A program made the position numbers and the translations under genes. From contig JAENRS010000019.1 of the NCBI GenBank assembly GCA_018466975.1, positions 1-64,000 of the forward strand: 64,000 nucleotides of DNA, written 5' to 3'. This document shows positions 14,753 through 25,795 of this stretch, piece after piece. The stretch is from Sparassis latifolia. Its lineage: Eukaryota > Basidiomycota > Agaricomycetes > Polyporales > Sparassidaceae. The notes below the pieces were generated by a model. It was not told where the DNA came from. It made no database searches and saw nothing but the letters and a program-made list of their open reading frames with translations. Numbering within the stretch: position 1 is the first letter of the stretch; each line of letters starts with the position of its first letter.

Positions 14753-14929
14753 ATGACTACCACGACGGTTTTCCTCATCATCTTCCTAATCGTCCTCCAC
14801 TGCACAACCCTCACTTTTCTTTGGATCATCCACCGAATCCTTATCAGACAACTTGTCGAACACACACTCTTCACGCGAGACAGCCCGCACGCTAACGGCT
14901 GGGGTGATCAGAACGATGCCTGGAACTGA
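14753..14929 (+). CDS. Small membrane-protein ORF A downstream of pol
   Basis: 58 codons starting 17 nt after the pol stop. MTTTT is followed by a long hydrophobic stretch, VFLIIFLIVLHCTTLTFLWI (residues 6-25), then a polar tail with basic residues. It looks like a single-pass membrane peptide. It overlaps ORF B by 14 nt in another frame, the compact packing expected of a real coding pair. No known function is recognised. Translation would need re-initiation or a subgenomic RNA. It could be chance, but two adjacent hydrophobic ORFs are less likely by chance. Confidence 0.5.
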   Translation: MTTTTVFLIIFLIVLHCTTLTFLWIIHRILIRQLVEHTLFTRDSPHANGWGDQNDAWN

Positions 14930-15065
14930 TCAGGCAGCTCTTATCTCTGTGGGAATACTCTTTATCGTCCAATGGATTTTCATCTATTTGATTATTACCT
15001 GGATCCACGACATTCTATTTCACATCACAGATAACCGCGATCCCCTTAACGACCGAAAGGTATAA
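14916..15065 (+). CDS. Small membrane-protein ORF B downstream of pol
   Basis: 49 codons; MPGTDQAAL precedes a hydrophobic core, ISVGILFIVQWIFIYLIITW (residues 10-29), followed by the charged end TDNRDPLNDRKV. Its start overlaps the end of ORF A, and 26 nt separate it from ORF3. No relative is recognised. It could act as a small membrane peptide (env-like or viroporin-like), but that is only inference. Confidence 0.5.
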   Translation: MPGTDQAALISVGILFIVQWIFIYLIITWIHDILFHITDNRDPLNDRKV

Positions 15066-15091
15066 AAGGAGGAGAAGACGATATATCATCA

Positions 15092-15958
15092 ATGCCCACT
15101 TCCGCTATAGACGACCTTGTTCACAATATACTCGCTGAAGTCGCCTCCACAATTATGAGCATACCCGCATCGCCTACACTTGTCAATGGAGTACCCTCTC
15201 AAGCACAGACACCCTTTATCCGCGCCTCATCGCCCTCACCTTCTATCGAACTCAGTCACGCATCGGACGAACAAGAATTTGCCACACGTCTGGTCTCGGC
15301 TATCCGTGTTCCTGTCGACTTCACAGATATCCTCGTCGCCTTACGAAATTGCCCGCAAGATCGACAAGCGGTGGTTTCCATGCAACGAGCATTAGAAATG
15401 GTCGAGTGGATGCAGATGGCCAGACAAGAGCTCATCGCAGCAGAGGAAAGGACGAGTAGAGCCCGAACCAGAGTCGACCAAGTCTGGTCATTAATGCGCA
15501 GTACGGTCACTCGTACAGCACAGGAGATTTGGAGAGAGCATGGGGACGAAGACATCGGACACATCCTCGGATACACCACTAATGGAATACCCGCATCCAC
15601 TCCTCGCTCGTCGCCAGAACCAATTCCCGTTCGACCTTGCCCTCCTCGTTCGCACATACCCAGTGGACGATCTCCGTTATCCCAACCATCTTTCTCGACC
15701 GCATCCACTTCTTCGCATCGCAGTCATCCCTACAGGGATGGACGTATCCCCGAACAAGGATCACGAACCAGCCGGCGGGCATGCTACAGATGTGGAGGAG
15801 ATCATTATGTCCGCGACTGCCCCGGCGGCGATGAAGATCACAATATTTCTTGTGAGACAAGAAACGTTAGACGGGAGCTGATGTTACAACGCTCCTCACT
15901 TGTGGCGCGTCTTTTCTTTTTCTTTTCCTTGTTCCCTTTACGTTACCAGACCACGTGA
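15092..15958 (+). CDS. ORF3: third Gypsy ORF with a CCHC zinc knuckle, ending inside the 3' LTR
   Basis: 288 aa. Residues about 60-165 are helical and acidic/basic mixed (coiled-coil-like, around MARQELIAAEERTSRARTR); a Pro/Ser/Arg-rich linker follows. Near residue 231 a complete zinc knuckle reads CYRCGGDHYVRDC (C-X2-C-X4-H-X4-C), the form found in retroelement nucleocapsids. The frame continues into the 3' LTR (from 15882) and stops at 15956-15958. It may supply nucleic-acid binding that the degenerate Gag knuckle lacks. Antisense ORFs in this stretch are treated as shadows. Confidence 0.72.
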   Translation: MPTSAIDDLVHNILAEVASTIMSIPASPTLVNGVPSQAQTPFIRASSPSPSIELSHASDEQEFATRLVSAIRVPVDFTDILVALRNCPQDRQAVVSMQRALEMVEWMQMARQELIAAEERTSRARTRVDQVWSLMRSTVTRTAQEIWREHGDEDIGHILGYTTNGIPASTPRSSPEPIPVRPCPPRSHIPSGRSPLSQPSFSTASTSSHRSHPYRDGRIPEQGSRTSRRACYRCGGDHYVRDCPGGDEDHNISCETRNVRRELMLQRSSLVARLFFFFSLFPLRYQTT

Positions 15959-16520
15959 TCCAACACGTGACTCATCGGAGCGCAACCTCCGATTCTTTAT
16001 CCAGATGTCCAGAACCCCTAGTCTAGGGTTACACCGATCCAACTCCGACCTTCTTCTTATCGCACATGCAAGACGTGCATGTATGCCTCATCTTTACCTC
16101 GCTCTGATACACGACTCGTTATCCCCATTAGTACTGATTATCTCTCACGACCTTACTCAGCTTTCCCATACATATTACTTCCTCGCTGTTACCCTGCTTA
16201 GACATCGTTTCACCTTATCTAGCCAATGAACAATCCTGCATTACTGCGTAGTACTGCGGATACCTTTTGTATAAGTAGACGACCTTGTCGAGCTGGATCC
16301 CCATCTCGACCTGGTTACCATTAAACCAGCTTTTCACTTGCCTTTGACTGAGATCGACCGTCAGTAGCAGACAGCTACTACGAGTCATAAGAACGAACTC
16401 TGATCGACCTTCAGTGCGAGGACATCGCCAGAAGTGTCACTTAAACGGACTTGTGTCTTAGACTAAGACCTTGTCTCGTGACGACTCGACTAGACGCTCG
16501 TGTTTCGCTGCCGCGTAACA
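15882..16520 (+). repeat. 3' LTR of the young Gypsy
   Basis: Direct repeat of 8561-9201, preceded by a purine-rich tract (GACGGGAGCTGA). Differences from the 5' LTR include small indels near 16035 and 16265 and several transitions. Confidence 0.95.
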
Positions 16521-18256
16521 CTTCTGTTGCAACGTCTTCCTTCTCTCCCAACGAAATATTCACAGTGATTGAATTTCCGCTAGTGTTACAAATAATGAGG
16601 GGAGATACAGTAAGATACGACGGTTCATGCGTTACTAGTGGCCGTCGTTTCAAAAACCCAACTGGGTTCGTTCTTCATCAGTCATGTCATTGAAGACGTT
16701 TCGCACATAGGCAATCTGTTCCTCTCTGGTTTCTTCCTTCGGTATCTCCTTCTTCTGTGCAAGGTCTTCTCGCATCTTCTTGATCCATGTAATCGTATTG
16801 GTGTCCAACCTGGGCTGTATTGTTCTAGCACGGGTGAAACTCCCAGACTGGAAGTGAAATTGTCTGTCATTGGCCATATGACCCTTCTTTCTGCATAGGA
16901 AACATAATCCTTCTTTCATTCTCTTCTGTTGCTCATCCGAGGATAAGCGCGAGATATTGATACGATCAACATCCATCACGTTCGGATCCTTCGTAGAGGT
17001 CGAGTAGTAGGGACAATGGGTAGATCAGCCTTTCCCTCGTGTCGTCGTAGTGGCTCCTCGCTTGAAGATCTGGGCAGATCTCCATTGGTTGTCAAACTGC
17101 AAGGTGTATTCGTACCACTTATCAAGTGTCTTGGGCATGCTTTCCATCCCATATATCCTTTGTCGGAGTGGGTCATTAAGTCCCCACTTGAAATATTCGA
17201 TATTTCCGGCATCTTCAAGTTTCGCCTTCAGTACAAGCGATCGGAATTCGGCAATGTAGTCATCCACGGTACGAGTTCCTTGCTTGATGTTATGCAGCAA
17301 GGTACGAGCGGTTTCTTCAATGTTTTCATTGCCAAATGCTTTGTTTACGTCTCTAATGAACTCCGTCCAACTTCCATAAGAAAGGAAGTTGTCATCGATG
17401 AGTTTCGTTTTTATGAAACTCTGCGCCCATGATCCTGCTGTCCCTCCTTGCATGTGCGACAGCGCAAATGCAATCTTTTGATTGTTCTCCTGGTAGACAT
17501 GGCTATTTCCAGCCATGTAGTCCTTGCATTGGTTTATAAATTCCCTGAGCTTCGAACGGTCTGAACTGTTGAAGATCTCGGGTTTTCTGAAACCAAGTTC
17601 CTTCTGGCTAACATGGTGATGACTTTCATCCATGATAATTGTAGCCACTGGTGGGACATTAATGGGTATGATTGGTGCAGGAGTCGGTTGTGGTATGGGA
17701 TTCTGGACAGGGGGGTTCCAAGGGGCATCTGGTCTTTCTCCTTAATAAGAGATCGGTATACCGCTGTCTGCAATATGTAGTAGTACAAGCTCTCCAACGT
17801 TATGGGGTAGAGTTGCTTTGTAGTCGCCACCTGGGTGATCAATGCGTTGATCTGGTCTAATGAATAAAGGTCGTTTGTTTAAAACGTGTACGTTTCTCTG
17901 TGCGTCCCACTCTGCCTGAGATGGGAGGAGATCGATGTACTGCTCTGGAAGAGCGGTCGGGTTGATGTAGTTAAAATCCAGCGTGGATAAATTCTTCTGT
18001 GTGGCCTATGTCTACACGTAGACTGCACACCGTCCTTAACTAAGTGGGTTCGTTCGTCGTCGGCTAACAAGCCCGTAGAGTGTCTTCTGTCTTCAAACTG
18101 ATACACCTATTTGCTGATTGCTCGAGTGATTACCTCAGCCTCCTCGGCCTATTGGTCTCTCGGACAGACCCCTCTCCGAAGATGAGTGATCAGTCTATCC
18201 CTTCAGCTGCCTTGATTACAAAGTAATCTCAAACGGCCCTTTAGCAATTGAATCTG
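16521..18256 (-). pseudogene. gag: Gag and leader of the old Gypsy copy
   Basis: The capsid region reads [20 protein letters not shown] from 17648 and matches the intact Gag closely. The zinc knuckle region (16979-16650) again ends in NDR instead of NDC. An in-frame TGA at 17025-17027 stands where the intact copy has CGA (Arg), and the next-but-two codon is TGT against CGT. A TAA near 17742 interrupts an upstream part. The frameshift heptamer and stem are kept. Pol restarts in the -1 frame (KRRPLVTHEPSYLTVSPL) and is cut by the younger element at 16521. Confidence 0.88.
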
Positions 18257-18264
18257 GATGTATC
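18257..18264 (+). repeat. Target site duplication GATGTATC (left) of the hAT element
   Basis: The same 8 bp follow the element at 24642-24649. Eight bases is the hAT duplication length. Confidence 0.92.
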
Positions 18265-18385
18265 TAGGGAAGGACATGGGTTAGGGTTAGCCCGCGGTGT
18301 TTGCTTAACGGGTCTGGCGGTGACGGGTACAGGTTACATGATATCAACCCTCTGTCATACCACTGACCCGAGCCACGGCCGAGGA

Positions 18386-18477
18386 TACGGTTGGGCGGGT
18401 TCATACGGTTGGGCGGGTTCATACGGTTGGGCGGGTTCATACGGTTGGGCGGGTTCATACGGTTTGGCAGGTTTGTG
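18386..18477 (+). repeat. 18-bp tandem repeat, hAT left subterminal region
   Basis: About five copies of CGGTTGGGCGGGTTCATA, the last one diverged. The GGGCGGGTT core resembles the ACCCGC motifs scattered at the right end (24478-24640). Such subterminal repeats are typical hAT transposase-binding regions; that role is inferred. Confidence 0.8.
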
Positions 18478-18750
18478 GCGGGTTATCTTCTCAGGTATGC
18501 ATGTCATGTTTGCATCATCTACAAACACACTTTGCTATGTCACACTTTTGGCAATTATTATGTACAAGTGCCTTTCTTGTGTCCACTGCACGCTTTGCTA
18601 CCTCGGTTTTGGTGACTTATGGTTACGATTGCCCTTGCATCATAGTTACTGCCTCTTTCACCTATTGCTTTGATGCTTACCAGTGCTTTCGTTCTCTGGT
18701 ATGTGCTTTGATTTCTTCTTCCCCATGCCATTGAGCCTGCCACCCTGAGG

Positions 18751-18758
18751 TATATAAA
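18751..18758 (+). promoter_or_regulatory. TATA box of the hAT transposase gene
   Basis: TATATAAA lies about 109 bp upstream of the ATG at 18860. Confidence 0.5.
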
Positions 18759-18859
18759 GCCCCATGCTACCCCATTTATAATCCCAATCGTCCTGTTCCT
18801 CCAACTCTCACATACATAACCTACTCTATCTGAACACAAATTCCACTTCCATCTCAACC

Positions 18860-21800
18860 ATGGGCTCTAAGAAAAAGCCTCGTGCATCAGCAAGCCGAGC
18901 ATCGGTCGCCTCAGCGGCCTCTTTGGTATCGCAAAAGGTGTCCAAGGTCACAAAGTCAGTCAAGGCTGGTGCAAAAGCACTCATGCGGCCTCTCAAGAAG
19001 GCTCGCTCTGCTCTTTCGAAGAGCGGAGTGAGCCTTCAATCTCACTCGTCATCTAGTGCAATGTCGATCAATGAGACCTCAAGCAAGCCTGTGTCCCTTA
19101 TCGACATTGACCTAGATGATGCCACTGAAGCGGCATCGTCCCAGGTGGCTAACGATGAAGACTCGCCTGAAGCAGAACTTGGTATGCTCTCGCATTCTTA
19201 TTATCTTCCAAGTCATGCTCACCTATTCGAAGCTCGTCTGCAAGCTTCATGGCGCTCCCCGGTCTACTCCTTCTTCAAACTTGCAGAGGTCTCAATTGAC
19301 TATGACGACGAAGGCAGGAAGTACCACTTCTTCCCCTGTGCTGCTCGGCAGTGCAAGAACAAGTACAAAGGTGTGCGTCACTACCAAGATTCCAAGGACA
19401 AGTCTTCAACATCAAACTTGAAGACTCATGCTACGAAGTGCTTTGGCACAGCAGCAGTGGCGGCTGCTATTCAAGGGAAGTCCGATACAGGCAAGGATGG
19501 GTCGATCTTTGCTGCCTTTGCGCGTCGAGGTCAGCGTCCCGTTACAGTCTCACATCGCAACCACAGCAATGCCGAAGTCTGGTGCATCACACTAATATGC
19601 CCATTTATTTGTACTCATGATGCTGCAGGGCTCACCTTGTCAAGTAGCTCACGGAGAGCAATCGTCCAAGCACTATTGTGGAGGATCGCGAGTTTGTTGA
19701 ACTCATAATGGCAGGTCATCCAAATCTTGATATTCCTTCTCACAGGACTGTGTTGCGTGACATACATGCATCGTTTGATCGGTGTCGGGCGTGGATTAAA
19801 AAGCTGCTAAAGATGCATTTCATACGAATTATTTTGCTCTTTGTGCACTGACTTGTACTTGCAGGAGCATCCAGATAGACTTAATTTCGCAATCGATGCC
19901 TGGACTTCGCCGAATCATCGTGCGTTCGTGGCCTGGACAGTCTATCTGGAATATGAAGGCCGCCTGCTGTCGTTTGTGTTAGATATCATCGAAGTTCCTG
20001 AAGTACGTTCCTCGGCTGTATTCACATATTGTCGTACTGACTCTGGGCACTGTAGTCTCACATGAGGGATGCTCTCGGAAAGGCTTTTCATAATATGCTG
20101 ATTGACCTGGGCATCAAAGACAGCGTGAGTCTTTCTGTTATGAATGTGTCTCACCCACTTCTCGGGAACTCATCACACTCCAGATACTTGCTTTTACCGG
20201 GGACAATGCGACATCAAATGACACTCAGTCCAGCAAGCTCGATGAGCTGCCAAATTCCTTTGAGGAAGCTAATTGGGTACAGTGCTTCAATCATACCCTC
20301 AATCTTATGGTCAAATCAATTTTAAAGCTGTTCAATCACAAGATGAAGGACCAAGGGGCTTCTAGTGAGCCAAGCGATGAAAACGATGATGATGAACTGC
20401 CAGATCTCTTGTCAGACTCGGACGACAGTGACGATGATGGCGACGATGAAGGGGAGTCATGGGACCTCAGCAACTTGGACGATCCTGAAGAAGTGGATGA
20501 ACTGGAGGAGCTCGATGTTGCTGAGAAGAGTATACTTCTTGCAGACACTGCTGCAGTGCGATCAACATTGGTAAAGGTAAGTGCCTGTCTTCGATGTATA
20601 AGATTGTGTGTTTACCCTGTATTGGACAGCTCCGGGGTCTCGCTTATGCAATTGTACACTCTACGACCATCGCACTACCCGCGTGGTATAGAGCGTGCAA
20701 GGCTCACGGAGTCCCGAGCTGCCTCATCCCTCGCGATGTTGTTACGCGATGGAACTTCACCCACACTATGATCGTGTTTGCACTCAAATACCGTCATCCT
20801 ATCGATGATATCATGGGCAACAAGGCACTCAAGCTACGCAAGTATGAGCTTGACAACAATGACTGGAGGATCCTGGAAGACCTCATTCACGTCTTAGAGG
20901 TGTGCTGATGCTTCGTAATCTTGGCATTCACATGTACTAAGTAGTATTGTAGAAATTCAAAAAAGCGACATTGTTTTACTCACAAGATGCCGTTGTAACC
21001 ATCGCCAATGTTATACCAAGTATGGATACCATCGACGAAATGCTTAAACCCGGGATAGGTTCACGAACATACCATCCTGCAATTCAGGCCGCTGTGAAGC
21101 TCGGAAAGGCGACCATGAACAGGTATTATTCGAAGACTGACCTTTCGAATGTTTACAGGATCACCATGGGTATGCTTCTCATCCACGACTTGACCTGTGC
21201 CAGCTAACATATTCGTGATAGTGCTCCACCCAGGCCTTAAGTTAGAATACTTCCGTCAGCATGCATGGGAGGCCAATTGGATTGAGGAAGCAAAATGGCT
21301 GACACACGAAGAATACCACAAGCATTATGAGAAGAACACTGATGGCGCACAAGGCGACACTCACAATGAAGCTGTGGTAAGCCCGTCTTTCTTCTGCATT
21401 AATCTGCGAGCTCAACGTACTTCATCCAGGCTTCTGACGACAAATTTGGTGATTTCACTAACATTTCAGTCGCCATGAAGCCCTCTGCGAGAAATGAACT
21501 AGAAGAATACCTTGCAGCTCCCCTCGAGAAGGTCAGGGATCCACTGCGATGGTGGTGGGATTCTCGGAAGGCTTACCCGCACCTTCATCGCATGGCTCTC
21601 GATTATCTCTCTGTACCTGGTGAGTCTTTCTCTGTCTCAATATCATGGAGATGATACTCATTCCAATGTATAGCTACCTCCACCGTGGTTGAACACGTGT
21701 TCTCGCAAGGATGACAATTGCTACATTTCACTCGGAACAGACTTTCTCCAAAATCCATTCACGCTGCGCTTTGCCTTGGCTCTTGGGGTAGATCAGAGTT

Positions 21801-21888
21801 ACTGCATATCACTGATCTTATAGCTGCAGTGAACATGAAGAAGTGCAAGTGGGCTGTTGTAGAAGAGGAGGTGGACGAGCAGGCATAG
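18860..21888 (+). pseudogene. hAT-family transposase (two nonsense codons)
   Basis: Starts MGSKKKPRASASRAS, with a basic Ser-rich N-terminus, then a BED-like zinc finger (FPCAARQCKNKYKGVRHY ... SNLKTHATKC). The catalytic part is spread over exons: FAIDAWTSPNHRAFVAWTVY (19884-19945), a segment reading FTGDNATSNDTQSS (near 20190), VTRWNFTHTMIVFALKYRHP (near 20750) and a C-terminal dimerisation region with RWWWDSRKAYPHLHRMALDY and TSTVVEHVFSQG. TAG at 19645-19647 interrupts HLVK-LTESNRP where Trp is expected; TGA at 21712-21714 follows FSQG where Arg is expected. Except for these the exons read well, so inactivation looks recent. An acidic insert (DEDDDDEL-like) lies near 20370-20530. Confidence 0.87.
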
Positions 21889-22360
21889 TAGCTCACAGAT
21901 GCGGATTGTTAGATTTTATTGTAGATGAAGAATAGTATATTACTGCACCCAATACATTTGGAAGTATTGTGGTTATTTCAACGGCACGCCAGTTTATATG
22001 TTACTTGGGCCCGCGAGTTGTGGCGCTAAGATCTCTTCTCCACTTGGCTCTCACTTTGGCATTGCAATGTTCAAGCAGGATTGTGCCTCAAACACTAAGC
22101 TATGAACACACTCGCCACGCCACTCATCCCATTGGCACGGCAAACTGCTTCCACCATCTTACAAGACTCAGCTGGCTTCCGAGGCATCGCTCAATGGAGC
22201 AAGGACACTGGGCACTTCTCCAAAAAACTCGTCATCTGTTGCTACCCAAAAGCCAACACCTGCATCAACTACTCTCGCTCTTACCTAGGGTATCCTCTCC
22301 GCTCAGCGATCCTCCACACTCTACTCTCCGCATTCTTTACGCCACACTCTTCTAGCTGCT

Positions 22361-24053
22361 ATGGTCGCTGTTACCGAGCCCACTGCTCCAGCCCGCTCAC
22401 CACCAGCTGTCGGCACCTGCATCCACAATGGCACCCTCGAACTCGTAGAAATACTCGGCTACGGAGGTTATGGTGTCGTCTATTGCACGGTCGATATTTT
22501 CTCGCCAGATACCTCACAGGGCACACCGAAGATGATCAAGATTGAGGAGGTGTTTGAGCTCGAGGAGTTCAACAAGATTTTCATGGGCAAGGGCAGGCTC
22601 ATCCAGCCCACACCGGAGAACAAGCCGAAGAGCACCGTGACCATCATGGACTTCGTACGTACCCTGGTGCATCTCGCTTTCGTGTCGCTCTCTCACGCAC
22701 GCGTATACTTGCTGGTACTCTTGCAGGTACAGGTGCTGTTCGGCAATGAGCTCAAGGCACTCAAGGGCAACCGCTCGGTCAAGTGGCCTCATTCCCGGAA
22801 GCGCAACGCTGAGCGTCAGCGCCAGCTGCACTTGCACGAGATAATGCTGCATCAGCTCACATCCGCCTATCCAAATGTCATCACGCTCCACTGCATCATC
22901 GAAGACTTCAATTACACTTATCTTGTCATGGACTACTGCCCTGACGGCAACCTCTTCACCCAGATTCTGCACAATCACCGATTTCAGGCTGGCCACGACA
23001 GAGAAGATGAGCACCGAGTTCTGCACGGGCCAGCCCATGTCGACACTCCCAGCTCTCCAATGAGCAGAATAGGCCCACGAAGCTCGTCCGGGAGAGGTGC
23101 ACTAGCCTCCTCACCATACATTTCGAATTGTGTGTGGACTCACTGTTGACTGCACGCACAACGCGCGTACTGTCCGCGGTACGCTTGTCTATCTACCACG
23201 TCGTTTTTTGTTTCCTGCCCTGGCCAGGTGCGCACAAACCTTCCGACCCTCCCCCTTCGCGCCGGCTTGCCCGACGCAGGAGATTCACATGCGCTCGTTC
23301 CGCCGCAAACCAAAATGGCTCGCGTGTCTGGCACGCCGCGAAGTGCTCGACGTTCACGTGTGGAAATCGCTGTGTTCTTCCTTCCCCCGGACATGCGGAT
23401 GCTCAGACAATGGAAGAGCAGGCAATGCGCCCGCAGCAGGATGCTCGCATCAAAATCTGCGGCTTGGTCAGTTCGCCGCACCGAGGACCCGATGTACTTC
23501 CTCCTCACCCTGCTCCCCATCTCTGAGGAGATGAACCTCCTGCTCTCTCGGATACTTGATGTCGACTGGTGATGCCGGATCACGCTGCGGGAGATGCATC
23601 TGTCGATCGTGGTTATTGATCACTTTTATTCGCCCGACGTCCTGCATGGTGCACTGTCCGTGGGAGGTGGGCATCCAGGTCGATACGGACAGCGAGTCAT
23701 CAGAGGAGGAGGAGGAGCTGGAGCTGGAGCCAGAACCGAAGGAGCTGCCAGAGGCGCAGGACGAGTCAACGTGGAGCAATGATTCGGAGTCAGACATGGC
23801 GTTCGCGACACAGTCAGTGACGGACAAGTCGTCTTGGGCGTATTTGGAGTCATACGTGAAGCGCGACTCGTACGCGTGGTCCATGTCACCCTCGCCAGAT
23901 TCCCCGCTCTTCACGATGATGAAGTTGTTTGAGATGATGAACACCCCCAGTGCTGCATCTCCGTATTCGATCCTGTCATCTTCGCCGTCAATACCGTTGC
24001 TCCCTGTTACCCCTGAAGGCGGCGAGAGTCTGCAGCTGGAAGAGTCGCAATGA
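22361..24053 (+). pseudogene. Captured Ran1/Sks1-like protein kinase gene, broken
   Basis: The N-terminal exon reads LELVEILGYGGYGVVY, a glycine-rich loop. After a retained intron (about 22655-22727) it continues HEIMLHQLTSAYPNVITLHC and YLVMDYCPDGNLFTQIL, the hinge of fungal Ran1/Sks1-like kinases. The catalytic loop is missing: the sequence jumps to DFRLATTEKMSTEF, where DFG has become DFR (22980-23020). C-lobe remnants EDPMYFLLTLLPISEEMNLL (23490-23548) and ITLREMHLSIVVIDHF (about 23580) follow in other frames, then an acidic tail (VDTDSESSEEEEE). It lies wholly inside the hAT ends and is richer in GC than its surroundings. Presence of an intron points to DNA-level capture. Confidence 0.75.
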
Positions 24054-24099
24054 CTGAAGGCCCTCACGCTCTGCAAGCACTCTATTCATCTTTGTCTTC

Positions 24100-24438
24100 A
24101 TGACTTACGACGATTCGTGCAGTGTGCGCAGCATCCGCACTTGGCCAACACTCCATGCCATCTCAGATGTCGATCCTGCACTGGCACTTTTCTCAGAAGA
24201 GCTTATCCCTTGCACGCAGGATTCGTCAAGTCTGTATATTCCTGGTTACTGGATCGTGCGTTCTGCACCAGGGTGGAAGATGATGCCAGAAGATGATTTA
24301 CTTCCTGTGCAGCGGCAGTGCAAGTCCAGCAGTCTCACAGCCGTGGCTTTCTCGACCAACGTCGTTGACCGGCCAATTCTATTGTCATCTATGATCACAA
24401 GTGACCCACTGACATCTCCATCTTGCATTATGCCATAA
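24100..24438 (+). other. 112-codon ORF of unknown meaning inside the hAT
   Basis: Open frame starting MTYDDSCSVRSIRTWPTLHA. It resembles no family I recognise. It follows the kinase remnant and may be more captured host sequence, or chance. Confidence 0.25.
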
Positions 24439-24477
24439 TATATATTTGAATTCCCTGTATATAACAATTTTCTAGCG

Positions 24478-24641
24478 TTGGACCCGTGGTGCAGCCCGCG
24501 GTAATGAAACCCGCGGTGACTTGGACAACTCGCCGGTGTATGCCCGCGGGTCTAAACCCTTACCCGCACGAGGGTCGGTGTTGCGGGTGGTGGGTGCGGT
24601 GTCACTGGTGTGACCCGCAGTGTGACCCGTGTCCATCTCTA
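24478..24641 (+). repeat. hAT right subterminal region and terminal inverted repeat
   Basis: Contains many ACCCGC/GCGGGT motifs and ends with GACCCGTGTCCATCTCTA, the inverse of the left end apart from a few differences. Confidence 0.8.
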
Positions 24642-24732
24642 GATGTATCGTTCAGTCTTCAAGGTTCGGTCCGGTCGGTAGTTCATTGTTAGACTTTGGG
24701 AAGTCACAGAGAGTAATAAGATCTCGACCTAA

Positions 24733-25368
24733 TGTTACACGGCAGCGAAACACGAGTGTCAAGTCAAGTCGTCACGAGATGAGGTCTTAGTCTAAGACAC
24801 AAGTCCATTCAAGAGACACTTCTGGCAATGTCCTCGCACTGAAGGTCGATTAGAGTTCATTCTTATGACTCGCAGTAGCTGTCTGCTACTAACGGTCGAT
24901 CTCAGTCAAAGGCAAGTGAAAAGCTGGTTTAATGGTAACCAGGTCGAGATGGGGATCCAGCTCGATGAGGTCGTCTACTTATACAAAAGGTATCCGCAGT
25001 ACTACGCAGTAATACAGGATCATTCATTGGCTAGATAAGGTGAAACGATGTCTGGGCAAGGTAACAGTGAGGAAGTAATATGTATGGGAAAGCTGAGTAA
25101 GATCGTGAGAGATAATCAGTACTAATGGGGATAACAAGTCGTGTATCAGAACGAGGTAAAGATGAGGCATACATACACGTCTTGTATGTGTGATAGGAAG
25201 AAGGTCCGGAGTTGGATCCGGTGTAACCCTATACTAGGGGTTCTGAACATCTGGATAGGGAATCGGAGGTTACGCTCCGATAAGTCACCTGGTGGATCAC
25301 GTGGTCTGGTAAAGTAAAGGGAACAAAGAAAAGAAAAAGATGTGCCATAACTGAGGAGCGTTGTAACA
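24733..25368 (-). repeat. 5' LTR of the old Gypsy copy
   Basis: 636 bp, reading TGTTACAACGCTCCTCA from 25368 on the minus strand. It is followed at 24732 by the same leader that follows the intact 5' LTR, so this is a 5' LTR and not a solo LTR. It is noticeably more diverged than the two LTRs of the young copy. Confidence 0.92.
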
Positions 25369-25369
25369 C

Positions 25370-25795
25370 ACATCTTCAACTGGAATAACAAGTCCATCAA
25401 GGAGGTCAAGGAGCAAGGGCGCAACATGCTCGGGGCATCCAAGTACTGCACAAGCAAACCGCTCACGGGGCAGGCCACATGGGATTTTGTCGCTCCTGCT
25501 GAACCCACTGTACATGTTCGGCCCGGTATTGCACGCCATCGGAGAGCACGAGCAACTCAACTCATTCATGCACGAGTAGTTCTTTACCATGTTTAAAGGT
25601 GCGAAAGATAATGCTGCACTCAGTACTGGATGCGTGCGACGTGCGACACGCTGCTTCTGAAAGGCTGATGTGACTGTTACGCTATAGCTCAGGCTGGATT
25701 AATGTGCGTGACCTGGCAGATGCACACGCGCTTGCACTGGTGGAGGCAGAAGCTGGTGGTGACATCTTTCACTGGTCACATTGTTTTGCTTGTAT
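25370..25795 (+). pseudogene. Fragment of an extended short-chain reductase gene (GRE2/DFR-like)
   Basis: Directly beside the old LTR. KEVKEQGRNMLGASKYCTSK contains the Y-X3-K of extended SDR enzymes and is followed by ATWDFV. After a frame change, LLNPLYMFGPVLHAIGEHEQ matches the usual NPPxVFGP block. After an intron-like gap, SSGWINVRDLADAHALALVE (25687-25746) matches the WVDVRDLAEAH block. The N-terminal NAD-binding half is absent: the LTR begins at that point and the far side of the old Gypsy is truncated. Probably a host gene destroyed by the Gypsy insertion, or a decayed duplicate. Confidence 0.7.

Larger units (their letters stand above)
18265..24641 (+). mobile_element. hAT transposon with a captured kinase gene
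   Basis: 6,377 bp. The left end TAGGGAAGGACATGGGT matches the inverted right end TAGAGATGGACACGGGT, flanked by a perfect 8-bp TSD. Subterminal regions are rich in short GGGT/ACCC motifs on both sides. It contains a BED-finger hAT transposase (18860-21888) and a kinase-derived segment (22361-24053). It is inserted in the leader of the old minus-strand Gypsy copy. Confidence 0.92.

Noticed and set aside
24733..25368. Solo LTR
   Set aside because: It is followed by the family's leader sequence, which resumes beyond the hAT insertion, so it belongs to the old truncated copy.
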